Translations under genes and position numbers: made by a program
The notes under the pieces: generated by a model
What the model saw: the letters and a program-made list of their open reading frames with translations, nothing else
The model's database searches: none
Told to the model about the DNA's origin: nothing
NCBI GenBank assembly: GCA_964467345.1
Contig: CAYXPY010000004.1
Coordinates: 1-64,000 of the forward strand
Length of the DNA: 64,000 nt
Origin: SM1-50 sp964467345
GTDB lineage: Archaea; Thermoplasmatota; E2; DHVEG-1
Reading direction: 5' to 3'
Shown here: positions 33,539 to 42,064 of the stretch, in pieces
How the letters are laid out: each line of letters opens with the position of its first letter
How positions within the stretch are numbered: position 1 is the first letter of the stretch

Positions 33539-33988
33539 ATGAATGAAGAAAAAAAGGACCATACGAAGGAAACCTTTGAACCAAAGATCGTCGGGTTCCT
33601 CTGCAACTGGTGTAGTTACGCAGGCGCTGACCTTGCAGGCACCAGCCGTATTCAATACCCGCCGAACGTACGAATCATCCGAGTCATGTGCTCAGGGTCT
33701 GTTGATTCTATGTATATCCTCCGAGCGTTGCTAGAAGGGGCTGATGGTGTGTTTGTCGGGGGATGCCACCCGGGTGATTGTCATTACATCGATGGGAACT
33801 ACAAAGCGCGACGACGCATGGTCCTCCTTCAAAATATCCTTGATACCCTGGGTCTTGAGAAGGAGCGAGTCTGGTTACGATGGATCTCTGCTTCAGAGGG
33901 GCAGAAGTTCGCTGATACGATGAAAGAGATGACTGAGGCGATCCGAAAACTAGGCCCCAATCCAATCGCAAAACACTGGAATCTGTAA
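33539..33988 (+). CDS. mvhD: MvhD/FlpD-family [2Fe-2S] protein
   Basis: This 149-residue electron-transfer protein links an electron input module to HdrA. The conserved set is present: GFLCNWCSYAGADLAGTSR near the N-terminus, VRIIRVMCSGSVD, and GVFVGGCHPGDCHY. In methanogens MvhD joins the F420-nonreducing hydrogenase or formate dehydrogenase to HdrA. Here no hydrogenase or formate dehydrogenase catalytic gene lies in the operon, and the next gene is a FrhB/FdhB-like protein. It starts 6 bases after the giant HdrA stop. Confidence 0.94.
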   Translation: MNEEKKDHTKETFEPKIVGFLCNWCSYAGADLAGTSRIQYPPNVRIIRVMCSGSVDSMYILRALLEGADGVFVGGCHPGDCHYIDGNYKARRRMVLLQNILDTLGLEKERVWLRWISASEGQKFADTMKEMTEAIRKLGPNPIAKHWNL

Positions 33989-34004
33989 TGGAGGATGAAG
34001 AAAC

Positions 34005-35126
34005 ATGACACAAAAAGTGTTGAAAATAAAGGACAATGACATGGAAGAATCAATCAATGATTTCCTACGTCTTCTACTGTCATCAGGGAAAATACAAGCC
34101 TTGCTGGTTCCACAGAGTACTCCTTCAAAGAAAATTGCATTCCCTGTCCTGCTCTCAGACCCAAAGAAACTCCATGCTGATGTTATCGCCCCGGTTCTCC
34201 CAACTGCTACCGCTGCAATCATATCGAAGATGACCAAGGTGCAGCCCCCCTCACAACCAATTGGTGTTGTGATGCGAGCTTGTCAAATACGCGCTCTTAT
34301 TGAACTAGTCAAACTGAACCAGGCGAACCTTACCAATATTATCATTATTGGAATAGACTGCCCAGGGACATTTCCCATCAACACCTATTCATCGTTCCCT
34401 GAAAAGCATACCCCAACACAGTTCCTTCTCGAATCATTAAAAAAGAACTCTGACGACTCAGAGAAATATCTCCGCTCCGCCTGCAAAATCTGCAAAGACC
34501 CAATCCCGACACACGCAGATATCATCGTTGGGTTCTACGGCGTTGACCTTGAAAAGGAACTCTTCATAGAGGCTGCCTCAGAGGCGGGTAAAAACATCCT
34601 GCAAGGGATACCTCTTGAGGAGTATAAAGAAGGGAAAGTCAGGGAAAAAGCAGTCAAGCAGGTACGTGAGGAAAAAACACAGAAACGGGCTGCGTTCCTC
34701 AAAGAGAAAGAAGGATTGAAAGGCATCAAGAAGATTGCTGAGTTTTTCGACACCTGTGTCAATTGCCATAATTGTCGACAGGCTTGTCCCATCTGCTATT
34801 GTAAAGAATGTTTGTTCGACTCTTCAGTGTTTGACGCTGAAGCCTATAAGTTCGTCCGTAAAGCAGAGGTGAAAGGCTTGTTTAAAATGCCGACCGATGC
34901 ATTGCTCTTCCAGCTTGGACGGATGAACCATATGATTCTTTCCTGCGTGGAGTGTGGATTATGCGAACAAGCCTGTCCCAACGAAATCCCCCTCATGGAT
35001 GTGTTTATCCCGGTTGCAGAGAACGCTCAGAAGGAGTTCGACTACGCCCCCGGTAAAGATGAAAAAGAGAAAATCCCGATGATCGTCTACCGAGAAAATG
35101 AGTTCTTGGAGGTAGGAGAAAAATAG
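34005..35126 (+). CDS. FrhB/FdhB-family Fe-S protein of the Hdr operon
   Basis: This 373-residue protein contains the FrhB/FdhB core: IGVVMRACQIRALIELVKLNQ, then IIIIGIDCPGTFP. The C-terminal third carries two ferredoxin motifs, CVNCHNCRQACPICYC (about 250) and CVECGLCEQACP (about 310). FrhB-type domains hold FAD and reduce or oxidise coenzyme F420; FdhB does so for formate dehydrogenase. Members lacking F420 activity also exist, so an F420 role is inference. With MvhD just upstream and HdrC-like one base downstream, it is a likely electron entry or exit point of the Hdr complex. Confidence 0.85.
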   Translation: MTQKVLKIKDNDMEESINDFLRLLLSSGKIQALLVPQSTPSKKIAFPVLLSDPKKLHADVIAPVLPTATAAIISKMTKVQPPSQPIGVVMRACQIRALIELVKLNQANLTNIIIIGIDCPGTFPINTYSSFPEKHTPTQFLLESLKKNSDDSEKYLRSACKICKDPIPTHADIIVGFYGVDLEKELFIEAASEAGKNILQGIPLEEYKEGKVREKAVKQVREEKTQKRAAFLKEKEGLKGIKKIAEFFDTCVNCHNCRQACPICYCKECLFDSSVFDAEAYKFVRKAEVKGLFKMPTDALLFQLGRMNHMILSCVECGLCEQACPNEIPLMDVFIPVAENAQKEFDYAPGKDEKEKIPMIVYRENEFLEVGEK

Positions 35127-35127
35127 C

Positions 35128-35796
35128 ATGGATGTCATTGACTCCCGCAAGGTTGATCCCCAGTTCAAGTTTCAAATAGCAAACGAACACGGTGGCGAAG
35201 GCATCCTGAAATGCTTCGCCTGCGGTGCCTGCACAGCACGATGCCCTGAGATGGATGTCAAACCTGAATGGAACGCCCGTGTCATCATCCGGAAAGCCTT
35301 GCTTGGTTTGAAAGAAGAAGTCTTAAGCAGTGAGTTTGTGTGGATATGCAGTGCGCATTACCGCTGCCTGGAAAAATGCCCTCAAAAAGTAAACGTCAAG
35401 GAAGTCATGAACGCTGTACGGGACGCCCGTCTAATCGAAGAGCAAACCGAGGATGTCACCGGAAAGAAATCGAAAAAATACCTTGATTTAGGGTTCAAAT
35501 ACAAAATATCTGAAACAGAAGCAGGAAAAGGCCTTTATGAATGTTTCTCCTGTGGGACCTGTACGGCAGGGTGTCCAGAACGAGAGCTTGACCCGCTGTA
35601 CTCCCCGCGGAAAGTGATAAAGAATGTGCTTCTTGGGATGAAGGAACCGGTCTACTCAAACAAGTTTGTTGAGATCTGTTCCTCACATCATCGGTGTCTC
35701 ACCCAATGCCCGCAAGGGGTGGAGATCCCAAAGCTCATGAATGCGATTCAGAACATTGCGATAAAAGAAGGATATCATCGAACAAAAAAAGAGTAA
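35128..35796 (+). CDS. Tandem HdrC-like protein with Cys-to-His changes
   Basis: This 222-residue protein consists of two HdrC-like repeats (about residues 20-105 and 125-222). Each has a normal first cluster motif, CFACGACTARCPE and CFSCGTCTAGCPE. The second motif of both repeats reads ICSAHYRCLEKCP and ICSSHHRCLTQCP, that is C-x2-H-x2-C-x3-C, with His where HdrC has its second Cys. The identical change in both halves argues for function, such as His ligation or a shifted potential, rather than decay. It replaces an HdrB/HdrC pair next to the final double HdrA, which starts 6 bases downstream. Confidence 0.9.
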   Translation: MDVIDSRKVDPQFKFQIANEHGGEGILKCFACGACTARCPEMDVKPEWNARVIIRKALLGLKEEVLSSEFVWICSAHYRCLEKCPQKVNVKEVMNAVRDARLIEEQTEDVTGKKSKKYLDLGFKYKISETEAGKGLYECFSCGTCTAGCPERELDPLYSPRKVIKNVLLGMKEPVYSNKFVEICSSHHRCLTQCPQGVEIPKLMNAIQNIAIKEGYHRTKKE

Positions 35797-35802
35797 GTCA
35801 CT

Positions 35803-38800
35803 ATGACGAAAAAAAAGGAAGGTATCGGAGCAGTCGCTGTAATCGGTGGTGGCATCGCCGGTGTTCAGGCTGCTCTTGACCTCGCGGACATGGGATACAA
35901 AGTCTATGTCCTTGAGAAATCACCGACCATCGGTGGCGTGATGGCTCAGCTTGACAAGACGTTCCCAACAAATGATTGTTCCATGTGCATCCTGTCCCCA
36001 AAGCTTGTGGACTGCGCACGTCATCAGAATATAGAGATTCTTACGAATGCATACGTCGAGGGTGTCGAGGGGACCGCAGGAAATTTTACCGTCAAGGTTC
36101 TGAAAAAACCCAGATACATCGACATAGAGAAATGCACCTCGTGTGGGAGCTGTGAGGACGTCTGCCCAGTTTCCCTTCCAAATGCATTTGAATACGGGTT
36201 GGTGAAACGCAAGGCAATCTACAAACCGTTTCCACAGGCAATCCCCAATGCCTATGTCATCGACAAGGAAGGCGACGGGAAGCATCGCGGCTGTGTCGAT
36301 TGTATGCGCTGTGTCAAAGAATGTAAGTCTGGTGCAATTAACCATGACCAAAAACCAGAGCACGTGCGCTTTCAGGTCGGTGCGGTCATCATCGCTGCAG
36401 GTTCACCTCCCTTTGACCCGGTGATAAAACCGGAGTTCGGGTACAAGAAATTTAAAAATGTGCTTACTAGCGTTGAGTTCGAACGAGTCCTGTCTGCCTC
36501 CGGACCCACACAGGGCAAGATCCTCCGACCAAGTGACCAGAAACACCCGATACGCGTCGCCTGGGTTCATTGTGTCGGATCCCGTGATGCATCAGTCGGT
36601 CATGAATACTGCTCCGCGATGTGCTGTATGTACACCGCAAAGGAAGCAATCATCGCCAAAGAGCATGCATATGATATCGAGCCGACCGTGTTCTATATAG
36701 ATATCCGTTCCTATGGCAAGGATTTTGACAAATACATAGAGCGGGCGAAAAAAGACCATGGACTCCGCTACGTCCGATCCAGGATCTCAGAGATAACTGA
36801 GGATCCAAAAACAAAAGACTTAATCATAAAATATGAGGATGATGCAGGGAACTTCAAAGAGGAGACATACAACCTTGTGGTCCTATCAGTAGGATTATGT
36901 GGTGCTGGTGAACGTCGTAACGAGCTACTGGACATCCTTGGTTTTGATGCTAATGAATTTTTGTTTGTCCGAACAAGCCCCGAGGATCCTGTCGTAATCA
37001 AACCAGGGATTTTCGTGGCCGGTTCTTTCCTGGAGCCACAGGCAATCCCGGAGTCAGTGATGCAAGCTTCTGCTGCGGCTGCCAATGCAGCAGCTTTGCT
37101 TAAGGACTCACGAGGGACACTTGTTAAAGAAAAGGTGTACCCCGTGGAAAAGAACGTATCAGCCGAGAAACCCAGAATAGGCGTATTCCTTTGTAACTGC
37201 GGCATTAACATAGGTGGGTACGTCGACGTAACCGCGGTCGCTGAGTATGTGAAATCATTACCCGATGTCGCATTCGTCGAGACGAACGTCTACACCTGCT
37301 CAGAAGATACACAGAAGAAAATCGTTGACGCGATACAGAAACATGATCTGAACCGCATCTTGGTTGCCGCCTGCACTCCCCGGACACATGAACCTTTGTT
37401 TCAGAAAAGTCTCCGGGACGCGGGTCTGAACCCCTATTTACTTGAGATGACGAACATCCGGGAGCAATGCTCATGGGTTCATATGGATGAACCCGCCAAA
37501 GCTACCGAGAAGGCAAAACAACTGATCGCGATGACCGTTGCCAAGACCCGGTTTTTACAGCCCATTCAGGAAGCAGAGATCCCAGTGATCCAAAAAGCAC
37601 TTGTGATCGGCGGGGGTATCGCCGGGATGACTGCAGCCTTATCTCTTGCGGAGCAGGGATATGAGACGGTCCTAGTGGAAAAAGAACCAAGACTGGGTGG
37701 GTACCTCCATAAGGTGTACTACACCGTTGATGGTATGGACATCCCACGACTGCTCAAAGACACGACCGGGAAGGTCATGAGCCATCCGCTCATCAAGGTG
37801 CATCTCAGCTCACAGGTCAAATCGTTAAAAGGCTATGTCGGGAGTTATGACTCAACCATCCAGACCCCGACAGACGAGGTATCGTTTTCCCATGGCGTCA
37901 TCATCGTTGCCCTTGGTGCTGATGAATACAAACCACACACCTATCATTATAACAAGGACCCGCGGGTATTAACCCAGTCAGAGCTAGAAAAAGACCTCAG
38001 TGTCCTAAAAAAAGAGGACATCCGGGATGGCGAGACGTTCGTCATGATCCAGTGCGTGGAGTGTCGTGATGAGAAACGACCATACTGCAGTAGAATCTGC
38101 TGTATGCAGGCAGTGAAAAACGCACTGAAAATCAAGGAGTTAAATCCACGTGCCGAGGTATTTGTCTTATACCGGGATCTGATGACCTACGGTTTTAAAG
38201 AAAAGTTTTACAAGGATGCCCGTGAGAAGGGTGTCATGTTTCTCCAGTACGACCCGGAGAAGAAACCAGAGCTTGAGGCAAAGAACGGTCTTGTGGTAAA
38301 GGTCCATGAACCGATGCTTGGAGAGCTGTTGAAGATTCCTACAGACCATCTCATCCTTTCAACAGGGTTACAACCGAACCCTGATAACCCGGTTATCGGA
38401 AAACTATTGAAGGTCCCTGTAAACGATGATGGGTTCTTCCTTGAGGCCCATGTCAAGCTCCGTCCGGTTGATTTTTCAACCCGTGGGGTGTTTGTCGCCG
38501 GGAACTGCCATGTCCCTAAGTTTATCAGCGAGTCCATTTATCAGGCGCAGGCTGCTGCTGCGCGTGCCGCGACAATCCTGTGCAAACCAACGCTGAAAGC
38601 AGAGCCAAATGTCGCCTGTGTTGACGATGATCTCTGCAGTGGCTGTGGTATCTGTATCTCTGTTTGTCCCTATAACGCCATCGAACGGGTCGAGGAAGAA
38701 ATCGATGGTAAAAAAATGATTCATGCGAGGATAAATGAGGGGCTCTGCCAGGGATGCGGCACATGCGTGAGTGCATGCCCCAGCAGCGCGATTCAGCAGC

Positions 38801-38856
38801 GGGGGTTCAAAGACGCACAACTTCTTCCGATGATTGATCAAATAACATCAGAATAA
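35803..38856 (+). CDS. Double HdrA-like protein without the NAD(P)H insert
   Basis: This 1017-residue paralogue of the giant HdrA has the same two-lobe plan. The first lobe begins VIGGGIAGVQAALDLA with LDKTFPTNDCSMC and carries an intact inserted ferredoxin (CTSCGSCEDVCP and CVDCMRCVKECKSGA), exactly where the larger protein has its NfnB/GltD module. The second lobe starts with VFLCNCGINIGG at ~455, FAD loop GGGIAGMTAALS at ~598, and ends in a ferredoxin (CSGCGICISVCPYNA, CQGCGTCVSACPSSA) at ~942-985. First lobes resemble QmoA and second lobes QmoB-type HdrA. It is likely part of the same complex or a partner of the tandem HdrC. Confidence 0.92.
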   Translation: MTKKKEGIGAVAVIGGGIAGVQAALDLADMGYKVYVLEKSPTIGGVMAQLDKTFPTNDCSMCILSPKLVDCARHQNIEILTNAYVEGVEGTAGNFTVKVLKKPRYIDIEKCTSCGSCEDVCPVSLPNAFEYGLVKRKAIYKPFPQAIPNAYVIDKEGDGKHRGCVDCMRCVKECKSGAINHDQKPEHVRFQVGAVIIAAGSPPFDPVIKPEFGYKKFKNVLTSVEFERVLSASGPTQGKILRPSDQKHPIRVAWVHCVGSRDASVGHEYCSAMCCMYTAKEAIIAKEHAYDIEPTVFYIDIRSYGKDFDKYIERAKKDHGLRYVRSRISEITEDPKTKDLIIKYEDDAGNFKEETYNLVVLSVGLCGAGERRNELLDILGFDANEFLFVRTSPEDPVVIKPGIFVAGSFLEPQAIPESVMQASAAAANAAALLKDSRGTLVKEKVYPVEKNVSAEKPRIGVFLCNCGINIGGYVDVTAVAEYVKSLPDVAFVETNVYTCSEDTQKKIVDAIQKHDLNRILVAACTPRTHEPLFQKSLRDAGLNPYLLEMTNIREQCSWVHMDEPAKATEKAKQLIAMTVAKTRFLQPIQEAEIPVIQKALVIGGGIAGMTAALSLAEQGYETVLVEKEPRLGGYLHKVYYTVDGMDIPRLLKDTTGKVMSHPLIKVHLSSQVKSLKGYVGSYDSTIQTPTDEVSFSHGVIIVALGADEYKPHTYHYNKDPRVLTQSELEKDLSVLKKEDIRDGETFVMIQCVECRDEKRPYCSRICCMQAVKNALKIKELNPRAEVFVLYRDLMTYGFKEKFYKDAREKGVMFLQYDPEKKPELEAKNGLVVKVHEPMLGELLKIPTDHLILSTGLQPNPDNPVIGKLLKVPVNDDGFFLEAHVKLRPVDFSTRGVFVAGNCHVPKFISESIYQAQAAAARAATILCKPTLKAEPNVACVDDDLCSGCGICISVCPYNAIERVEEEIDGKKMIHARINEGLCQGCGTCVSACPSSAIQQRGFKDAQLLPMIDQITSE

Positions 38857-38883
38857 AAAAACAATGGAGAAGGAGCGTAGGAC

Positions 38884-39282
38884 ATGAATATGGAGATTTC
38901 ATTTCCAGGCGGGAAGAAAGTGGATGCAACCTATGAGGGTTTTCGTGTGCAGACGGACCAGCCAGTCGTTGAGGGCGGATCAGGGTTTGCCCCGTCGCCC
39001 TTTGATTTGTTCCTTGTTTCGATTGGCACGTGCACTGGTTTTTATGTACTTAGTTTCTGCCAGAGGAACAACATTCCCACGGACTCTCTACGGCTGAGTG
39101 TAAGTTTTCAGAGGAATCCGGAGACGCATCTCATCGAAAACGTGCATATCGACATTCATGTCCCAAAGGAGTTTCCTGAGAAATACAAAAACGCGGTGGT
39201 GAAAGCAGCCGGGCTTTGTACTGTAAAACGGAATCTGAAGAATCCACCGGAGATTGAGATTCAACTCATCACTAGTTCGTAG
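38884..39282 (+). CDS. OsmC-family protein
   Basis: This 132-residue OsmC/Ohr-fold protein has the typical SPFDLFLVSIGTCTGFYVL helix with its Cys, and a second Cys in KAAGLCTVKRNL. OsmC/Ohr proteins reduce organic peroxides with paired Cys, but short archaeal members are also sulfur- or redox-related proteins of unknown role. It starts 27 bases after the Hdr operon with GGAGAAGGAG upstream, so it may be co-transcribed and protect or maintain that oxygen-sensitive system (inference). Confidence 0.85.
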   Translation: MNMEISFPGGKKVDATYEGFRVQTDQPVVEGGSGFAPSPFDLFLVSIGTCTGFYVLSFCQRNNIPTDSLRLSVSFQRNPETHLIENVHIDIHVPKEFPEKYKNAVVKAAGLCTVKRNLKNPPEIEIQLITSS

Positions 39283-39330
39283 TCAGTATCTTTATGTATT
39301 TGATTTCCATTGCCAGCAGAGGAGAGTATC

Positions 39331-40596
39331 ATGCCAGTAACGTTAGTGATAGGGACACAATGGGGCGATGAAGGAAAAGGAAAGGTCGTTGACTATTATT
39401 CGAAGAACGCTGATTATGTCGTACGGTTCCAGGGTGGGAACAACGCAGGTCATACGATCAAGGTAGGAGATGAAGTCTATAAACTCCATGTGGTTCCCTC
39501 AGGGGTTATCCAGGGAAAAACAGGGATCATCGGCAACGGTGTCGTCATCGACCCGGAAATTTTACTACAGGAAATAGATGAATTAATCCAACGAGGACTA
39601 AAACCGAAGATTTTTATCAGTGACCGTGCGAATATCATCATGCCGTATCATAAGCTACTTGATGGTGCTGAGGAAGCCTCCCTGGGTGATAAGAAAATCG
39701 GCACGACAAAACGAGGCATTGGACCTTGTTACAGTGATAAGGTCGCCCGCAATGGTATCAGAGCTATTGATCTGACCCAGAAAGAAACCTTACGTGACCT
39801 TCTTGCTCGCCTTGTACCCATGAAACAGAAAATGATAGATCTCCATGGAATGAAGATAAAGCTTGATGAGAAAGAAATCCTAGAAACCTACAGCATGTAT
39901 GGAAAACGGTTAAAGGGATATATCACCACGACTCATATTGAGCTGAACAATGCGATTCAGAAAAAGAAAAACATCCTTTTAGAGGGGGCGCAGGGGACAA
40001 TGCTTGACGTGGAGTTCGGCACGTATCCGTATACGACGTCGTCTCATACAATCGCTGGAGGCTCAACTATCGGCGTTGGCATCGGACCACGTGTTATCAA
40101 TGAGATAATAGGGATTGTAAAAGCATACACCACCAGAGTTGGTGAAGGGCCTCTTCCAACTGAGCTTCTTAACAAAACTGGTGAACATCTCCAGCAGGTT
40201 GGCCATGAGTTTGGCACCACCACAAGCAGACCCCGTCGTTGCGGATGGCTTGACCTTGTCGTCGTGAGGCATTCCTGTATGATTTCGGGTGTTTCAAAAC
40301 TAGCGATAACCAAACTTGATGTGCTCAGTGGTTTACCAGAAATCAACGTGTGTACAGAGTATACTCTGAATGGCAAAAAAATCGATTTCTTCCCAGCAAA
40401 CATCCAGGATGTATCAGCCTGCAAACCTGTATATACAACCTTCAAAGGGTGGAAGGTGATGAACCCTGCTACCCAGAGCCTCTCAGACCTACCAAAAGAG
40501 GCACAGGCCTATCTGCGTTTCATTGAAAAAGAAACAGAGGTCCCAATCGGACTTGTCTCGATTGGACCGGGAAGATCTGAGACCATCGAGGTTTAG
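39331..40596 (+). CDS. purA: Adenylosuccinate synthetase
   Basis: This 421-residue GTP-dependent enzyme converts IMP and Asp to adenylosuccinate. The N-terminal QWGDEGKGKVVDYYS (catalytic Asp and P-loop), GGNNAGHTIKVGDE (catalytic His), TTKRGIGPCYSDKVAR, LLEGAQGTMLDVEFGTYPYTTSS and the TTTSRPRRCGWLDLV segment are all present. I chose the ATG at 39331 (MPVTLVIG), preceded by GAGGAG; an in-frame TTG at 39310 would add seven residues. The length is that of the long bacterial/eukaryotic-like form. Together with purP this gives two purine-pathway genes in the window. Confidence 0.96.
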   Translation: MPVTLVIGTQWGDEGKGKVVDYYSKNADYVVRFQGGNNAGHTIKVGDEVYKLHVVPSGVIQGKTGIIGNGVVIDPEILLQEIDELIQRGLKPKIFISDRANIIMPYHKLLDGAEEASLGDKKIGTTKRGIGPCYSDKVARNGIRAIDLTQKETLRDLLARLVPMKQKMIDLHGMKIKLDEKEILETYSMYGKRLKGYITTTHIELNNAIQKKKNILLEGAQGTMLDVEFGTYPYTTSSHTIAGGSTIGVGIGPRVINEIIGIVKAYTTRVGEGPLPTELLNKTGEHLQQVGHEFGTTTSRPRRCGWLDLVVVRHSCMISGVSKLAITKLDVLSGLPEINVCTEYTLNGKKIDFFPANIQDVSACKPVYTTFKGWKVMNPATQSLSDLPKEAQAYLRFIEKETEVPIGLVSIGPGRSETIEV

Positions 40597-40832
40597 ATCA
40601 GTTGTTTAACGGAGAGGGCGGTCTGAACCCAACGAAGATATGAGTTGCACGCCGCTCTCAGAGAGCTGACATCCTCAGATTCTATCTGTACTGTAAGGGT
40701 TTTTTTATCTACAGAAAATGTAACAGAAGACTTTGGGATCTTATGTTTAATCTCAGGGGATAGCGATTGCTCTACCACAGCGGCATCTGATGAAGACGAA
40801 AAGAAAAAAAGAAATGTCGCTTTATGGGTCAT
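40593..40832 (-). CDS. pcc1: KEOPS complex subunit Pcc1
   Basis: At 79 residues this has the size of archaeal Pcc1, the dimerisation subunit of the KEOPS complex that makes t6A in tRNA. The recognisable part is SVTFSVDKKTLTVQIESED followed by VSSLRAACNSYLRWVQTAL, the family's C-terminal helix. Its ATG overlaps the rpoP stop (ATGA). In archaea it commonly closes the rpl37ae-rpoP-pcc1 group. The 3' end overlaps the purA stop by 4 bases on the other strand. Confidence 0.88.
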   Translation of the reverse strand: MTHKATFLFFFSSSSDAAVVEQSLSPEIKHKIPKSSVTFSVDKKTLTVQIESEDVSSLRAACNSYLRWVQTALSVKQLI

Positions 40833-40969
40833 AGGCTTTTAATTCGCTTTGCGACCGTTGGACGTTCTTTATAGAAGACCTTGCTTCCGCAGTACGGACA
40901 TTGCATCCCGATGTTCTTGACATCGAACTGGACCGCTTTCTTACACAACCCACATTTATACCTGGTCAC
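40829..40969 (-). CDS. rpoP: DNA-directed RNA polymerase subunit P (Rpb12-like)
   Basis: This 46-residue zinc-ribbon protein starts at GTG 40969 (MTRYKCGLCKKAVQFD). Its metal-site pairs are CGLC and CPYCGSKVFYKERP, the diagnostic Rpb12/RpoP end. It overlaps L37Ae upstream (GTGA) and pcc1 downstream (ATGA), so translation is coupled across all three. Confidence 0.94.
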   Translation of the reverse strand: MTRYKCGLCKKAVQFDVKNIGMQCPYCGSKVFYKERPTVAKRIKSL

Positions 40970-41259
40970 TTGGATTCCTCCTCAACAGGGGTCTCGACAG
41001 GGAGTCCTTTGAGGATTCGTTCAGCGGTGATCCCAGATGGCGTCGTAGGAAGGTATGCCCCACCAGCAAAGACATTGCCGCATTTTGAGCATTCCCAGAT
41101 GCTGGTGCTTGTACGTTGGACTGTTTTCTGACCGCATTGGGGACAGGCATGGCGGAGTCGTTGTTGGTTTTCTACTTCTCGGACCATGGTCCTTGATTTC
41201 ACACCATATCTGGATGCGTATCGGCCAGAGGTGCCAACTTTCTTGGTTCGTTTTGACAT
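40966..41259 (-). CDS. rpl37ae: Ribosomal protein L37Ae
   Basis: This 97-residue zinc-ribbon ribosomal protein of the large subunit begins SKRTKKVGTSGRYASRYGV and has the two Cys pairs CPQCGQKTVQR and WECSKCGNVFAGGAY. The short acidic end (PVETPVEEESK) is slightly longer than usual. It follows rrp42 after one base in the exosome superoperon. Confidence 0.96.
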   Translation of the reverse strand: MSKRTKKVGTSGRYASRYGVKSRTMVREVENQQRLRHACPQCGQKTVQRTSTSIWECSKCGNVFAGGAYLPTTPSGITAERILKGLPVETPVEEESK

Positions 41260-41260
41260 G

Positions 41261-42064
41261 TTATTTCCCTATACTTTGATAAAGTCTCTTTCGTATTTCT
41301 TGCCCGTTATCAAGAGCTCCTTTTATAACTTTTTGTATCTCATCCCTGGTAAAGCTGCCTGCAAGCCCTTTTTGCATCGCTCGGATATCACCTTTATGAT
41401 CTGTTGCTACCGTAAGTCTGGCGTCTGCGATAATTTCTTCATCAAAACAGGGGTCAAAGAGGACAAAATCATTTATTTTGACGGCTGTGCATGAAATGGG
41501 TGGCTCTGACATAGGTAATGGAAAATCCTCTTTTTGATATTCTTCCGGGAGTTGTTCACTGAATCGTTTTGCAGGGATAACGGTCGTTGACAATGCAGCA
41601 AGAGCTCCAAGGGACGCCGCATCGAAGAGGTTCCCATCATAGTCAAGTATATGGATATCGATGAACACGATCCACACCTGCTCACCAGGGGTGATTACAA
41701 GCTTCTCGACATCAACAACTTGGGATTCACGCACACCTCGATCCACAACCCGAGCAAGTTCGATAGCATCCTCCCTTGGAGGACCAGACTCAAAATCAGG
41801 TGACGCAAGAGGAATCAGCTCAGCAGCTGTACTTAAAACACCCATGTTCGGGGAATCCGCGAAAGGCTCACCAAGGTCAATCTTGATTCCGACAAGAACC
41901 TGCGTATTACCAATCTTCACCCGAGCGGAGCCTTCCGCCTTATTGACGACCTTTGTCTCAATCTCTATGTTCCGATACGTATCAAACGTTCGTCCGTCGA
42001 TGCGTTTCCCTTGTTCAGCAAGCTTTGTGATATAATCATGTTTTATTGCAGGAACTATAGTCAT
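41261..42064 (-). CDS. rrp42: Exosome complex subunit Rrp42
   Basis: This 267-residue RNase PH-fold protein forms the non-catalytic half of the exosome hexamer ring with Rrp41. Segments KRIDGRTFDTYRNIEIE, VKIGNTQVLVGIKIDLGEP, FDAASLGALAALSTTVIP and FDPCFDEEIIADARLTVATD are typical. As in other archaeal Rrp42 the phosphorolytic Asp set is not conserved. It overlaps rrp41 by 4 bases. Confidence 0.96.
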   Translation of the reverse strand: MTIVPAIKHDYITKLAEQGKRIDGRTFDTYRNIEIETKVVNKAEGSARVKIGNTQVLVGIKIDLGEPFADSPNMGVLSTAAELIPLASPDFESGPPREDAIELARVVDRGVRESQVVDVEKLVITPGEQVWIVFIDIHILDYDGNLFDAASLGALAALSTTVIPAKRFSEQLPEEYQKEDFPLPMSEPPISCTAVKINDFVLFDPCFDEEIIADARLTVATDHKGDIRAMQKGLAGSFTRDEIQKVIKGALDNGQEIRKRLYQSIGK

